This document shows, piece by piece, positions 56,399-63,358 of a stretch of 63,358 nucleotides of DNA; positions within the stretch are counted from its first letter, which is position 1; every line of letters starts with the position of its first letter. This stretch comes from Pseudomonadota bacterium (GTDB taxonomy: Bacteria; Pseudomonadota; Gammaproteobacteria; Xanthomonadales; Rhodanobacteraceae): contig JAJYTR010000008.1 in the NCBI GenBank assembly GCA_021792975.1, forward strand, positions 1 through 63,358, given 5' to 3'. Both the position numbers and the translations under genes were made by a program. The notes under the pieces are model-generated. The model saw nothing but the letters and a program-made list of their open reading frames with translations. It was not told where the DNA came from and made no database searches.

Positions 56399-57376
56399 AT
56401 GAGCTTGCGCATCCAGTTCGCCCGCCACGGCGGCCCCGAAGTGCTCGAGGGGGCGGACGTCGCAGTACCCGCGCCCGAACCGGGCGAGCTGCGCATCCGC
56501 CATCGCGCGATCGGCATCAATTTCGTGGATACATACCTGCGCGAGGGGCTGTATCCGGTGGCCGCGCTGCCCTCGGGATTGGGCAGCGAGGCAGCCGGCG
56601 TGGTCGAAGCCGTGGGCGCTGGCGTCGAGGGCTTCGCGCCCGGCGACCGGGTGGCGTATGCGGATGGGCCACCGGGCGCCTACGCCGAGGTGCGGCTGCT
56701 GCCGGCGCGGCACGCCGTGAAGCTGCCACCCGGGGTGGATTTCGAGACCGCCGCGGCGCTGATGCTGAAAGGCCTCACCGTGCAGTTCCTGCTGGAGCGC
56801 ACGTATCGGCCGGTACCGGGTGAGGCGATCCTGTGGTGGGCCGCGGCCGGCGGCGTCGGCCTGCTGGCCTGCCAGTGGGCGCGCGCCGCGGGGCTGCGGC
56901 TGATCGGCGTGGTGGGCAGTGACGCCAAGGCCGAGCAGGCCCGCGCCGCCGGTGCCTGGGCCACGATCGTCTGGCCGCGCGAAGATGTGCCCGCGCGCGT
57001 GCGCGAACTCACCGGCGGCGCCATGCTGCGCGTGGTGTACGACTCGGTAGGCCGCGACAGTTTCATGGCCTCGCTGGACTGTCTGGCACCGTTCGCCCTG
57101 CTGGTGAGCTTCGGCAACGCTTCCGGACCGGTGACCGGCGTCGATCTCGGCATCCTGGCGCGCAAAGGTTCGCTGTACGTGACCCGGCCTACGCTGGCCA
57201 CGCATCTGGCCACGCGCGAGCGTCTGCAGGACGGCGCGGCAGCGCTGTTCCGGCGCGTGCAGGATGGAACCCTGTCGGTGCGCGTCGGCCAGCGCTGGCC
57301 GCTGTCCGCCGCCGCCGCCGCGCATCGCGCGCTGGCGGCGCGTCAGACGGTGGGGGCCTCGCTGCTGCTGCCCTGA
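56399..57376 (+). CDS. NADPH:quinone oxidoreductase
   Basis: A 325-residue medium-chain dehydrogenase/reductase of the zeta-crystallin type, without zinc ligands. It opens LRIQFARHGGPEVLEGADV. NFVDTYLREGLYP, GSEAAGVVEAVG, the nucleotide-binding WAAAGGVGLLACQWARAAG, and NASGPVTGVDLGIL are close to E. coli QorA. It reduces quinones with NADPH. GGAG precedes the ATG. Its 3' end overlaps queG (convergent) by 34 bp. Confidence 0.94.
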   Translation: MSLRIQFARHGGPEVLEGADVAVPAPEPGELRIRHRAIGINFVDTYLREGLYPVAALPSGLGSEAAGVVEAVGAGVEGFAPGDRVAYADGPPGAYAEVRLLPARHAVKLPPGVDFETAAALMLKGLTVQFLLERTYRPVPGEAILWWAAAGGVGLLACQWARAAGLRLIGVVGSDAKAEQARAAGAWATIVWPREDVPARVRELTGGAMLRVVYDSVGRDSFMASLDCLAPFALLVSFGNASGPVTGVDLGILARKGSLYVTRPTLATHLATRERLQDGAAALFRRVQDGTLSVRVGQRWPLSAAAAAHRALAARQTVGASLLLP

Positions 57377-58470
57377 TCGCCGGCCTTGCGTTGCTGCTGG
57401 GCCAGTGCCCAGGCCACATGCTCGCGCACCAGGGCATGCGGATGCTGCGCGCGCGCGGCCAGCGCCTGCGTCACCGCGGGCGTGTGCGGCGCGTTGCCCA
57501 GCGCGACCGCGAGGTTGCGCAGCCAGCCGGCGTAGCCGGCGCGGCGCAGCGCCATGCCTTCGGTGCGGGTGTTCCAGGCAGCCTCGTCCCAGGCGATGAG
57601 TTCGACCAGCAACGGCGCGTCCAGCCCGTGGCGTGGCGCGAAATCGGGCACTTCGCTCGCGCGCGCGTAGCGGTTCCAGGGGCACACCAACTGGCAGTCG
57701 TCGCAGCCGAAGATGCGGTTGCCGAGCGCGGGACGCAGATCTTCGGGGATCGACCCCTTGTGCTCGATGGTGAGGTAGGCGATGCAGCGCCGCGCGTCCA
57801 GCCGACGCGGCGCCACGATGGCGCGCGTCGGGCAGATCTCGATGCAGCGCGTACAGCTCCCGCAATGCTCGCCCGGGGCCGTGTCCACCGGCAGCGGCAG
57901 GTCGGTGAACAGCTCACCCAGAAAGAAATACGAGCCCGCGTCGCGTGCGAGCAGCAGCGTGTGCTTGCCGATCCAGCCCAGGCCGGCGTTGCGCGCCAGG
58001 GCTTTCTCCAGCACCGGCGCCGAATCCACGAAGGCGCGGTAGCCGAACGGTCCGATCGCGGCGGCGATGCGGTCGGCCAGTTTTTGCAGGCGCTTGCGCA
58101 TCAGGCCGTGGTAGTCGCGGCCCAGCGCGTAGCGGGCGATGTAGCCGCGCCGGCCGTCGCGCAGCACACCCCAGGGTTCGGCCGCCGGTGCCGGCCAGTA
58201 GTGCATGCGCACCGAGATCACCCGCAGCGTGCCCACGTGCAACGCCGCCGGGTCGCTGCGCAGCGCGGCGTGCCGGGCCATGTACGCCATTTCGCCGTGT
58301 TCCCCCCGCGCCAGCCAGCCGCGCAGGTGCAGGGCGTCCTCGGGCAGGTCGATGCCGGACACGCCGGTGCCGGCAAAGCCCAGTTCGCGCGCCCAGCCGT
58401 CGATGCGCTGGCGCAGCGCGGCGTAATCGATCCCGGACCGGGAGCCGGCAGCGGATGCGGTTTCGCTCAC
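57343..58470 (-). CDS. queG: Epoxyqueuosine reductase QueG
   Basis: A 375-residue iron-sulfur and cobalamin enzyme for the last step of queuosine tRNA modification. The N-terminal cobalamin-binding domain contains YARYALGRDYHGLMRKRL-type sequence and FVDSAPVLEKALARNAGLGWIGKHT. The 4Fe-4S ligands are CGSCTRCIEICPT and CDDCQLVCPWN, and a C-terminal HEAT-like repeat follows. It is divergent from nnr; in many gammaproteobacteria queG likewise adjoins nnr-tsaE. Confidence 0.97.
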   Translation of the reverse strand: MSETASAAGSRSGIDYAALRQRIDGWARELGFAGTGVSGIDLPEDALHLRGWLARGEHGEMAYMARHAALRSDPAALHVGTLRVISVRMHYWPAPAAEPWGVLRDGRRGYIARYALGRDYHGLMRKRLQKLADRIAAAIGPFGYRAFVDSAPVLEKALARNAGLGWIGKHTLLLARDAGSYFFLGELFTDLPLPVDTAPGEHCGSCTRCIEICPTRAIVAPRRLDARRCIAYLTIEHKGSIPEDLRPALGNRIFGCDDCQLVCPWNRYARASEVPDFAPRHGLDAPLLVELIAWDEAAWNTRTEGMALRRAGYAGWLRNLAVALGNAPHTPAVTQALAARAQHPHALVREHVAWALAQQQRKAGDQGSSSEAPTV

Positions 58471-58478
58471 GCGGCGAT

Positions 58479-58484
58479 CATAAT
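58479..58484 (+). promoter_or_regulatory. Candidate -10 of nnr, very close to the start codon
   Basis: CATAAT (5/6 match) ends 6 bases before the nnr ATG. If used, transcription would start at or next to the ATG, giving a leaderless or nearly leaderless mRNA. No -35 match or Shine-Dalgarno was seen. Confidence 0.4.
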
Positions 58485-58490
58485 CGGGCC

Positions 58491-59960
58491 ATGCACGCCG
58501 ACGCTTTTCCCCGCGCGCTGTACCGCACGCAGCAGGTGCGCGCCATCGAGCAGGCCGCAGCCGCCGGCGGCATCGCCGCGGCGACGCTGATGGAACGGGC
58601 CGCGACCGCGGCCTGGCGGCTGCTCCAGCAGCGCTGGCCGCAGGCGCGGCGCATCAACGTGCTGGCCGGACCGGGCGACAACGGCGGCGACGGGCTGTGG
58701 CTGGCGGCGCTGGCGCGGCGGGCCGGGCGCTCGGTCAGCGTCTGTGAACTGGCGCCAGCGGCTGCGCGCAGCGCCGCGGCCGCGCAGGCGTGTGCGCTGG
58801 CGCAGCAGGCGGGGGTGGTGCTGTCGGATGCGCCGGACAGCTTGCCCGATGCCGATCTGCACATCGATGCGCTGTTCGGCATCGGCCTGTCGCGCGCGCC
58901 GCAGGGCCTGGCGGCGCAGTGGATCGCGGCGCTGAACGCGCAGCGCGCGCCGGTGCTGGCGCTGGACGTGCCCTCGGGCCTGGATGCTGACACCGGCGCG
59001 GCGACGGACGCAGCGGTGCGCGCGACGGTCACGCTCAGTTTCGTGGCCTGGAAACGCGGCCTGTTCACCGGTCGCGCGCGCGCGCTGTGCGGCGAACCGG
59101 TGCTGGACCCGCTCGACCTGGCGCCCGCGGGAATGCCCGTGCCCGACGCCTGGCTGCTGGATCCGCCGCGCCTGCCGCCACGCGCCCGCGATGCGCACAA
59201 GGGCATGTTCGGCCACGTGCTGGTGATCGGCGGCAGCCAAGGATTCGCCGGTGCCGCGCGTCTGGCCGGCGAAGCGGCGCTGCGCTGCGGCGCGGGGCTG
59301 GTCAGCGTGGCCACGCGCGCATCGCATGCGGCGGCGGTCGCGGCACAGCGGCCGGAACTGATGGCGCATGCCGTCGAGTCGGTCGACCAGCTTGCCCCGC
59401 TGCTGGCGCGTGCCAGCGTGCTCGCGGTGGGTCCGGGCCTGGGGCAGGGAACCTGGGGTGCGTCCATGCTCGATGCGGCGCTGGCCGGCGGCACGCGACT
59501 GGTGCTGGATGCCGATGCGCTGAACCTGCTGGCGCGTGCGCCGCGGCCGCTGCCGCCCGGTTGCGTGCTGACGCCGCACCCGGGAGAAGCCGCGCGTCTG
59601 CTCGCCTGCGGGGCGGAAGCCGTCGAGGCGGACCGTTTCGCCGCCGTGCGCCGGTTGGCGCAGGCGCACGGCGGCACGGTCGTGCTGAAGGGCGCGGGCA
59701 CGCTGGTGGCGGCGCCGGACGGGAACGTGGAAGTCTGTACCGGCGGCAATCCCGGCATGGCCAGCGGTGGCATGGGCGACGTGCTCACCGGCACCATCGC
59801 CGCCTTGCGCGCGCAAGGCCTGCAAGCGTGGGACGCCGCGCGGCTGGGCGTGTGGCTGCACGCACGCGCGGGCGATGCCGCCGCGGCCGATGGCGAACGC
59901 GGCCTGCTGGCGGGCGATCTGCTGCCGCATTTGCGCCGGTTGTGCAATGAGCACGCCTGA
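58491..59960 (+). CDS. nnr: Bifunctional NAD(P)H-hydrate epimerase / dehydratase
   Basis: A 489-residue fusion that repairs hydrated NAD(P)H. The N-terminal YjeF epimerase domain (1-210) has LAGPGDNGGDGLWLAALA and DALFGIGLSR. The C-terminal dehydratase (about 220-489) has VLVIGGSQGFAGAARLAGEAALRCGAGLV, the ATP/ADP-binding GNPGMASGGMGDVLTG and VLTPHPGEAARLL. The last 14 bp overlap tsaE. Confidence 0.97.
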   Translation: MHADAFPRALYRTQQVRAIEQAAAAGGIAAATLMERAATAAWRLLQQRWPQARRINVLAGPGDNGGDGLWLAALARRAGRSVSVCELAPAAARSAAAAQACALAQQAGVVLSDAPDSLPDADLHIDALFGIGLSRAPQGLAAQWIAALNAQRAPVLALDVPSGLDADTGAATDAAVRATVTLSFVAWKRGLFTGRARALCGEPVLDPLDLAPAGMPVPDAWLLDPPRLPPRARDAHKGMFGHVLVIGGSQGFAGAARLAGEAALRCGAGLVSVATRASHAAAVAAQRPELMAHAVESVDQLAPLLARASVLAVGPGLGQGTWGASMLDAALAGGTRLVLDADALNLLARAPRPLPPGCVLTPHPGEAARLLACGAEAVEADRFAAVRRLAQAHGGTVVLKGAGTLVAAPDGNVEVCTGGNPGMASGGMGDVLTGTIAALRAQGLQAWDAARLGVWLHARAGDAAAADGERGLLAGDLLPHLRRLCNEHA

Positions 59961-60423
59961 AACGATCGGATTGCAGCTGCCCGATGCCGATGCCACCGCC
60001 ACCCTGGCGCGGCGACTGGCGCCGCTGGCGGCCGCGGGCGGCACGCTGTGGCTGCGGGGTGAGCTGGGTGCCGGCAAGACCAGCTTCGTGCGCGCGCTGC
60101 TGCAGGCGCTGGGCGTGCGCGAGCGCATCAAGAGTCCCACCTACAGCCTGGTCGAATCCTATGCGCTGCCCGCCGGCGGGACGGCCTGGCATGTGGACCT
60201 CTATCGCATCGCCGATGCGGCGGAACTGGAGCATCTCGGCCTCGACGCGTGGGCCGATGGTCCTGCGCTGGTGCTGGTGGAGTGGCCCGAGCGTGCCGCC
60301 GCCGCGCTGCCGCCCGCGGATCTCGAGATTGTGCTGGTGCACGCCGGCCAGGCCCGCACTGCCGGGCTTACCGCACGCAGCGCGCGCGGCCGCGCCTGGC
60401 TGGCGGCGCTCGGGTCGGCGTGA
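59947..60423 (+). CDS. tsaE: tRNA threonylcarbamoyladenosine biosynthesis ATPase TsaE
   Basis: A 158-residue P-loop ATPase that drives the TsaBDE complex in t6A modification of tRNAs reading ANN codons. Walker A is GELGAGKTSFVRALL; SPTYSLVESY, WHVDLYRI and VLVEWPERA are typical. The start at 59947 is within the end of nnr (14-bp overlap), so the two are coupled. Confidence 0.96.
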   Translation: MSTPETIGLQLPDADATATLARRLAPLAAAGGTLWLRGELGAGKTSFVRALLQALGVRERIKSPTYSLVESYALPAGGTAWHVDLYRIADAAELEHLGLDAWADGPALVLVEWPERAAAALPPADLEIVLVHAGQARTAGLTARSARGRAWLAALGSA

Positions 60424-60661
60424 AAGGCCGTCGGATCGCGCAGGATCGTTCGCGCCGGCACCGCCGCGTGGTATCCGATCTTCCGGCGTCCGCGTGATGC
60501 GGCGGCGGCGATTCGCTTGCGCCGGTCCGTGTGCCGGCCACCCGCCAAGGCGGCCGGGTGCGCCTGGCCGCCAACCAGTGTCACCCCACGCCAGGCCGAC
60601 ATGACTTCAAGCCGATTCTGACAATAAGTCTGCAGGTTGCGGATTCGAAAAGAAAAACAGC

Positions 60662-60690
60662 TTGCAAAGGCCTTGCGATTGCAGTTGAAT
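60662..60690 (+). promoter_or_regulatory. Candidate amiC promoter directly at the start codon
   Basis: TTGCAA (60662-60667), exactly 17 bp, then TTGAAT (60685-60690). The -10 ends 7 bases before the amidase ATG, so transcription would begin at about the start codon. No Shine-Dalgarno precedes the ATG, which fits a leaderless transcript. The remaining tsaE-amiC gap (60424-60661) holds nothing else recognised. Confidence 0.4.
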
Positions 60691-60697
60691 CCGGCGC

Positions 60698-61978
60698 ATG
60701 CGCAAGGCCGTCGCCCTGATCGTTGCGTGGGCCCTGGCCGTGGGGGTGTGTCTGCCCGCACGGAGCGCGCCTGCACCCGTGGCGGTGCGGCAACTGCAAC
60801 TCACCGCGCCGGACACCGCGCGCACCCGCGCGGTGTTCCTGCTGAACCGCAACGTCGACTATCGCCTGTTCCAGCTACGCGGCCCCGACCGCGTCGTGCT
60901 GGATCTGCGCGACGCGCGTCTCGCCGGCGGTTTCCACGCGCCGGACGGGGCCGGGCTGGTCCGCGATGTGCGCATGGGGGCACGTCCCGACGCCGGCCTG
61001 CGCTTCGTGTTCGACATGAACACCGCCGTGCAGCCGCGCAGCTTCCTGCTGCCGCCTACCGCCGATGCGCCGGGCTACCGGCTGGTGCTGGAACTGACGC
61101 CGGACGGCAGGATCACCGCGCTGCAGGCGCCCGAACTGGCGAAGCTGGCCGCCGGCGGCCGCAAGGTGGTGGTGGTGATCGACCCCGGACACGGCGGACA
61201 CGACACCGGCGCCATCGGCTACGGCGGCATCGAGGAGAAGAACATCACCCTGGCCGTGGCCAAGGACCTGGCGCGGCAGATCGACGCGCAGCGCGGCATG
61301 AAGGCGGTGCTCACGCGCACCGGCGATTACTACGTCAGCCTGGATCAGCGCCGCGAGATCGCCCGCAAGGCCAAGGCCGACATGTTCATCTCGATCCACG
61401 CCAACGCCTGCCCGGACGACTGCGACACCCGCGGCGGCTCGGTGTGGATCCTCTCGACCAAGGGCGCCAGCAGCACGGCGGCCAAGCTGCTGGCGCAGAG
61501 CGAGAACGATTCCTTCAGTCTGGTCGGCGGGGTCAACCTGCACGACCAGGGTTCGTCGCTGGCCTCGGTGCTGCTCAGCCTCTCGCAAGGGGTCACCATG
61601 GACGCCAGCCGGCGCGCCGCCAGCGACGTGCTGGCGGCCATGGGCAGGATCGAACCGCTGTACCGCGAGCGCGTCGAGCACGCCAATTTCGTCGTGCTGC
61701 GTGCACCGGACGTGCCCTCGATGCTGATCGAGACCGCGTTCATCACCGACCGGCGCGATGCGCTGCGGCTGGCCAATCCGCAGTTCCAGAACCGGCTTGC
61801 CGGTTCGATCCTGGTCGGCATCAAGCGCTACTTCATCGCCACGCCGCCGCCCGGCACCTGGTTCGCCTACCAGGCGGCCAGGCGCACACGTACGGCGGAA
61901 ACGACGCAGAAGCAGGCGCTGTGGCACGGGCCGGGGGCGCGCGCGCTGGATCTGCTCGACGGCCAGATCGCGCGCTGA
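60698..61978 (+). CDS. amiC: N-acetylmuramoyl-L-alanine amidase (AmiC type)
   Basis: A 426-residue periplasmic cell-separation amidase. A signal peptide (about 1-23) precedes an AMIN domain (about 30-130) that targets septal peptidoglycan, then Amidase_3 with zinc ligands in [37 protein letters not shown] and the catalytic Glu in SMLIETAFI. There is no C-terminal LysM domain, unlike some AmiB/AmiC relatives. It lies between tsaE and mutL, the common order tsaE-ami-mutL. Confidence 0.95.
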   Translation: MRKAVALIVAWALAVGVCLPARSAPAPVAVRQLQLTAPDTARTRAVFLLNRNVDYRLFQLRGPDRVVLDLRDARLAGGFHAPDGAGLVRDVRMGARPDAGLRFVFDMNTAVQPRSFLLPPTADAPGYRLVLELTPDGRITALQAPELAKLAAGGRKVVVVIDPGHGGHDTGAIGYGGIEEKNITLAVAKDLARQIDAQRGMKAVLTRTGDYYVSLDQRREIARKAKADMFISIHANACPDDCDTRGGSVWILSTKGASSTAAKLLAQSENDSFSLVGGVNLHDQGSSLASVLLSLSQGVTMDASRRAASDVLAAMGRIEPLYRERVEHANFVVLRAPDVPSMLIETAFITDRRDALRLANPQFQNRLAGSILVGIKRYFIATPPPGTWFAYQAARRTRTAETTQKQALWHGPGARALDLLDGQIAR

Positions 61979-62021
61979 GGCTTGCGGCTATGCTTGCGAC
62001 CCTGCCGTGCCGCCAGCCCGC

Positions 62022-63358
62022 ATGCCGATCCGTGCCCTGCCGCCCAGCCTGATCAGCCAGATCGCCGCCGGCGAGGTGATCGAGCGGCCGGCTTCGGTCG
62101 TCAAGGAACTGGTCGAGAACAGCCTGGACGCGGGCGCCACGCGCATCGCCATCGAACTGGAAGGCGGCGGCATCCGTCTGATGCGCGTGCGCGATGACGG
62201 CGCCGGCATTCCGGCCGAGCAGCTTCCGCTGGCCGTGGCCGCGCACGCCACCAGCAAGATCGCGTGCTTCGAGGATCTGTTGCGCATCGCCACCATGGGC
62301 TTCCGCGGCGAGGCGCTGGCGGCGATCGCGTCGGTGTCGCGCTTCGCGCTCACCTCGCGCGCTCGCGGCGCCGCGCAGGCCGCGTGCATCGAGGTGCACG
62401 ACGGGCGCCCGCAGCCGCCGCGGCCGGCGCAGCACCCCGAGGGCACCTGCGTCGAGGTTCGCGAGCTGTTCCACACGGTGCCGGCGCGGCGCAAGTTCCT
62501 GCGTGCCGAGCGCACCGAACTGGGCCACATCGACGAGCGGGTGCGGGCCCTGGCCCTGGCGCATCCGCGCGTGGCCTTCCGTGTGGCGCATGAGGGCCGT
62601 GATCTGTTCGAACTGCACGCCGCACTCGACGAGGCGGCGCAACTGTCGCGGGTGGCGACGCTGCTGGGCGAGGACTTCGCCGCGCAGTGCCTGCGCATCG
62701 CGCAGGCCGCCGCGGGCCTGCGGCTGCACGGCTGGGTGGGCCTGCCCGCCGCCGCGCGCGCGCAGGCCGACCGCCAGTATTTCTACGTCAACGACCGCCT
62801 GGTGCGCGATCGCGTGGTCGCCCATGCGCTGCGCCAGGCCTACAGCGACGTGCTGTTCCACGGGCGGCATCCGGCCTACGTGCTGTTTCTCGAGCTCGAT
62901 GCCGCCGCCGTCGACGTCAACGTGCATCCGGCCAAGAGCGAGGTGCGCTTCCGCGAGCAGCGGCTGGTGCACGATTTCCTGTTCCGTGCGCTGCACGAGG
63001 CGCTGGCCGGCACGCGCGCGGGGCAGGGCGGCGGGCACACCCGCGCCGAGGCGCAGCCGCTGCGCGTCGAGCGGCCGGCGCCGGTCGCATGGTCCGGCGC
63101 CACGGTCTCCGGCACGCACGCCGCGCCGCAGGCCGCGCTCGGCCTGCACCACGGCGTGCGCGACGATGCGCGCGTGGCCTTCGGCACCGATCCCTACGCG
63201 CAATTGCTGGCTGGCGCACTGCCCGCGCCGTTGCCCGCGGCATCCGCCGATGCCGCCGCCATTCCGCCGCTGGGCCACGCGCTGGCGCAGCTCAAGGGCG
63301 TGTATGTGCTGGCCGAAAACGCGCACGGCCTGGTGCTGGTGGACATGCACGCCGCGCA
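62022..63358 (+). CDS. mutL: DNA mismatch repair protein MutL, 5' part
   Basis: The frame starts [30 protein letters not shown] and is cut by the window end after 445 codons. The GHKL ATPase motifs are present: [12 protein letters not shown] (motif I), DDGAGIP (motif II) and ATSKI with [15 protein letters not shown] (motif III). [11 protein letters not shown] marks the end of the transducer domain. A variable Ala/Pro-rich linker (about residues 330-410) follows, and the C-terminal dimerisation domain begins at the edge ([27 protein letters not shown]). Confidence 0.97.
   Translation, partial: MPIRALPPSLISQIAAGEVIERPASVVKELVENSLDAGATRIAIELEGGGIRLMRVRDDGAGIPAEQLPLAVAAHATSKIACFEDLLRIATMGFRGEALAAIASVSRFALTSRARGAAQAACIEVHDGRPQPPRPAQHPEGTCVEVRELFHTVPARRKFLRAERTELGHIDERVRALALAHPRVAFRVAHEGRDLFELHAALDEAAQLSRVATLLGEDFAAQCLRIAQAAAGLRLHGWVGLPAAARAQADRQYFYVNDRLVRDRVVAHALRQAYSDVLFHGRHPAYVLFLELDAAAVDVNVHPAKSEVRFREQRLVHDFLFRALHEALAGTRAGQGGGHTRAEAQPLRVERPAPVAWSGATVSGTHAAPQAALGLHHGVRDDARVAFGTDPYAQLLAGALPAPLPAASADAAAIPPLGHALAQLKGVYVLAENAHGLVLVDMHAA

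Overview
The window is very GC-rich (about 70%), densely packed chromosomal DNA from a gammaproteobacterium, most likely of the Xanthomonadales (Lysobacterales), possibly a Rhodanobacteraceae relative. The clues are the order recA-recX-alaS-csrA, a TrpR-like YerC/YecD gene leading a hisGDCBHAFIE operon with fused HisB and HisIE, a HisB with an insertion and no zinc-cysteine loop (features I recall from Xanthomonas HisB), an mtnBDC group, dnaE next to accA, a very short asparaginase, and periplasmic HiPIPs. No insertion sequence, prophage, CRISPR array or rRNA was seen. The family assignment is inference from gene content, not from a marker comparison.

Layout. 1-6.5 kb: the 5' end of a DEAD-box helicase, HiPIP 1, pncC, recA, recX, alaS, csrA and tRNA-Ser(GCU). 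6.6-19.4 kb: tRNA-Pro(CGG), then a histidine region. hisS lies 2 bp from an unusually long histidine ammonia-lyase homologue, followed by a GFA-family gene, a TrpR-family repressor with a near-ideal Trp-type operator in front of it, and the tightly coupled his operon ending in a dihydrofolate reductase-like gene. 18.8-22.2 kb: a GST, mtnC-mtnD-mtnB, HiPIP 2, and a 440-bp gap holding an orphan palindrome. 22.2-32.7 kb: an amino-acid permease, a Nudix hydrolase, an SLC13-type transporter, a LAB_N protein, an Slp lipoprotein, the MoxR-DUF58-TgpA triad, maf and a small coiled-coil membrane protein. 32.7-43.5 kb: NAD-type isocitrate dehydrogenase, accA, dnaE, short asparaginase, tRNA-Leu(CAG), rnr, rlmB, a small membrane protein and cysK.

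43.6-53.6 kb is a phosphate-acquisition region: pstS1-pstC1-pstA1-pstB-phoU, a second set pstS2-pstC2-pstA2 without its own ATPase, rnt, and an OprD-type porin. Pho-box-like sequences precede pstS1, pstS2 and the porin, so outer-membrane entry, periplasmic capture and inner-membrane import of phosphate look co-regulated by PhoB. 53.6-63.4 kb: nth, a PAP2 phosphatase overlapping a GT4 glycosyltransferase, a quinone oxidoreductase, queG, then nnr-tsaE-amiC-mutL, the last cut by the window end.

The most notable points are the histidine region (synthesis, tRNA charging, putative degradation and a TrpR-type switch within 12 kb), the doubled PstSCA apparatus sharing one PstB, and several inverted repeats that the genes do not explain. 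Most of the rest is ordinary core genome.
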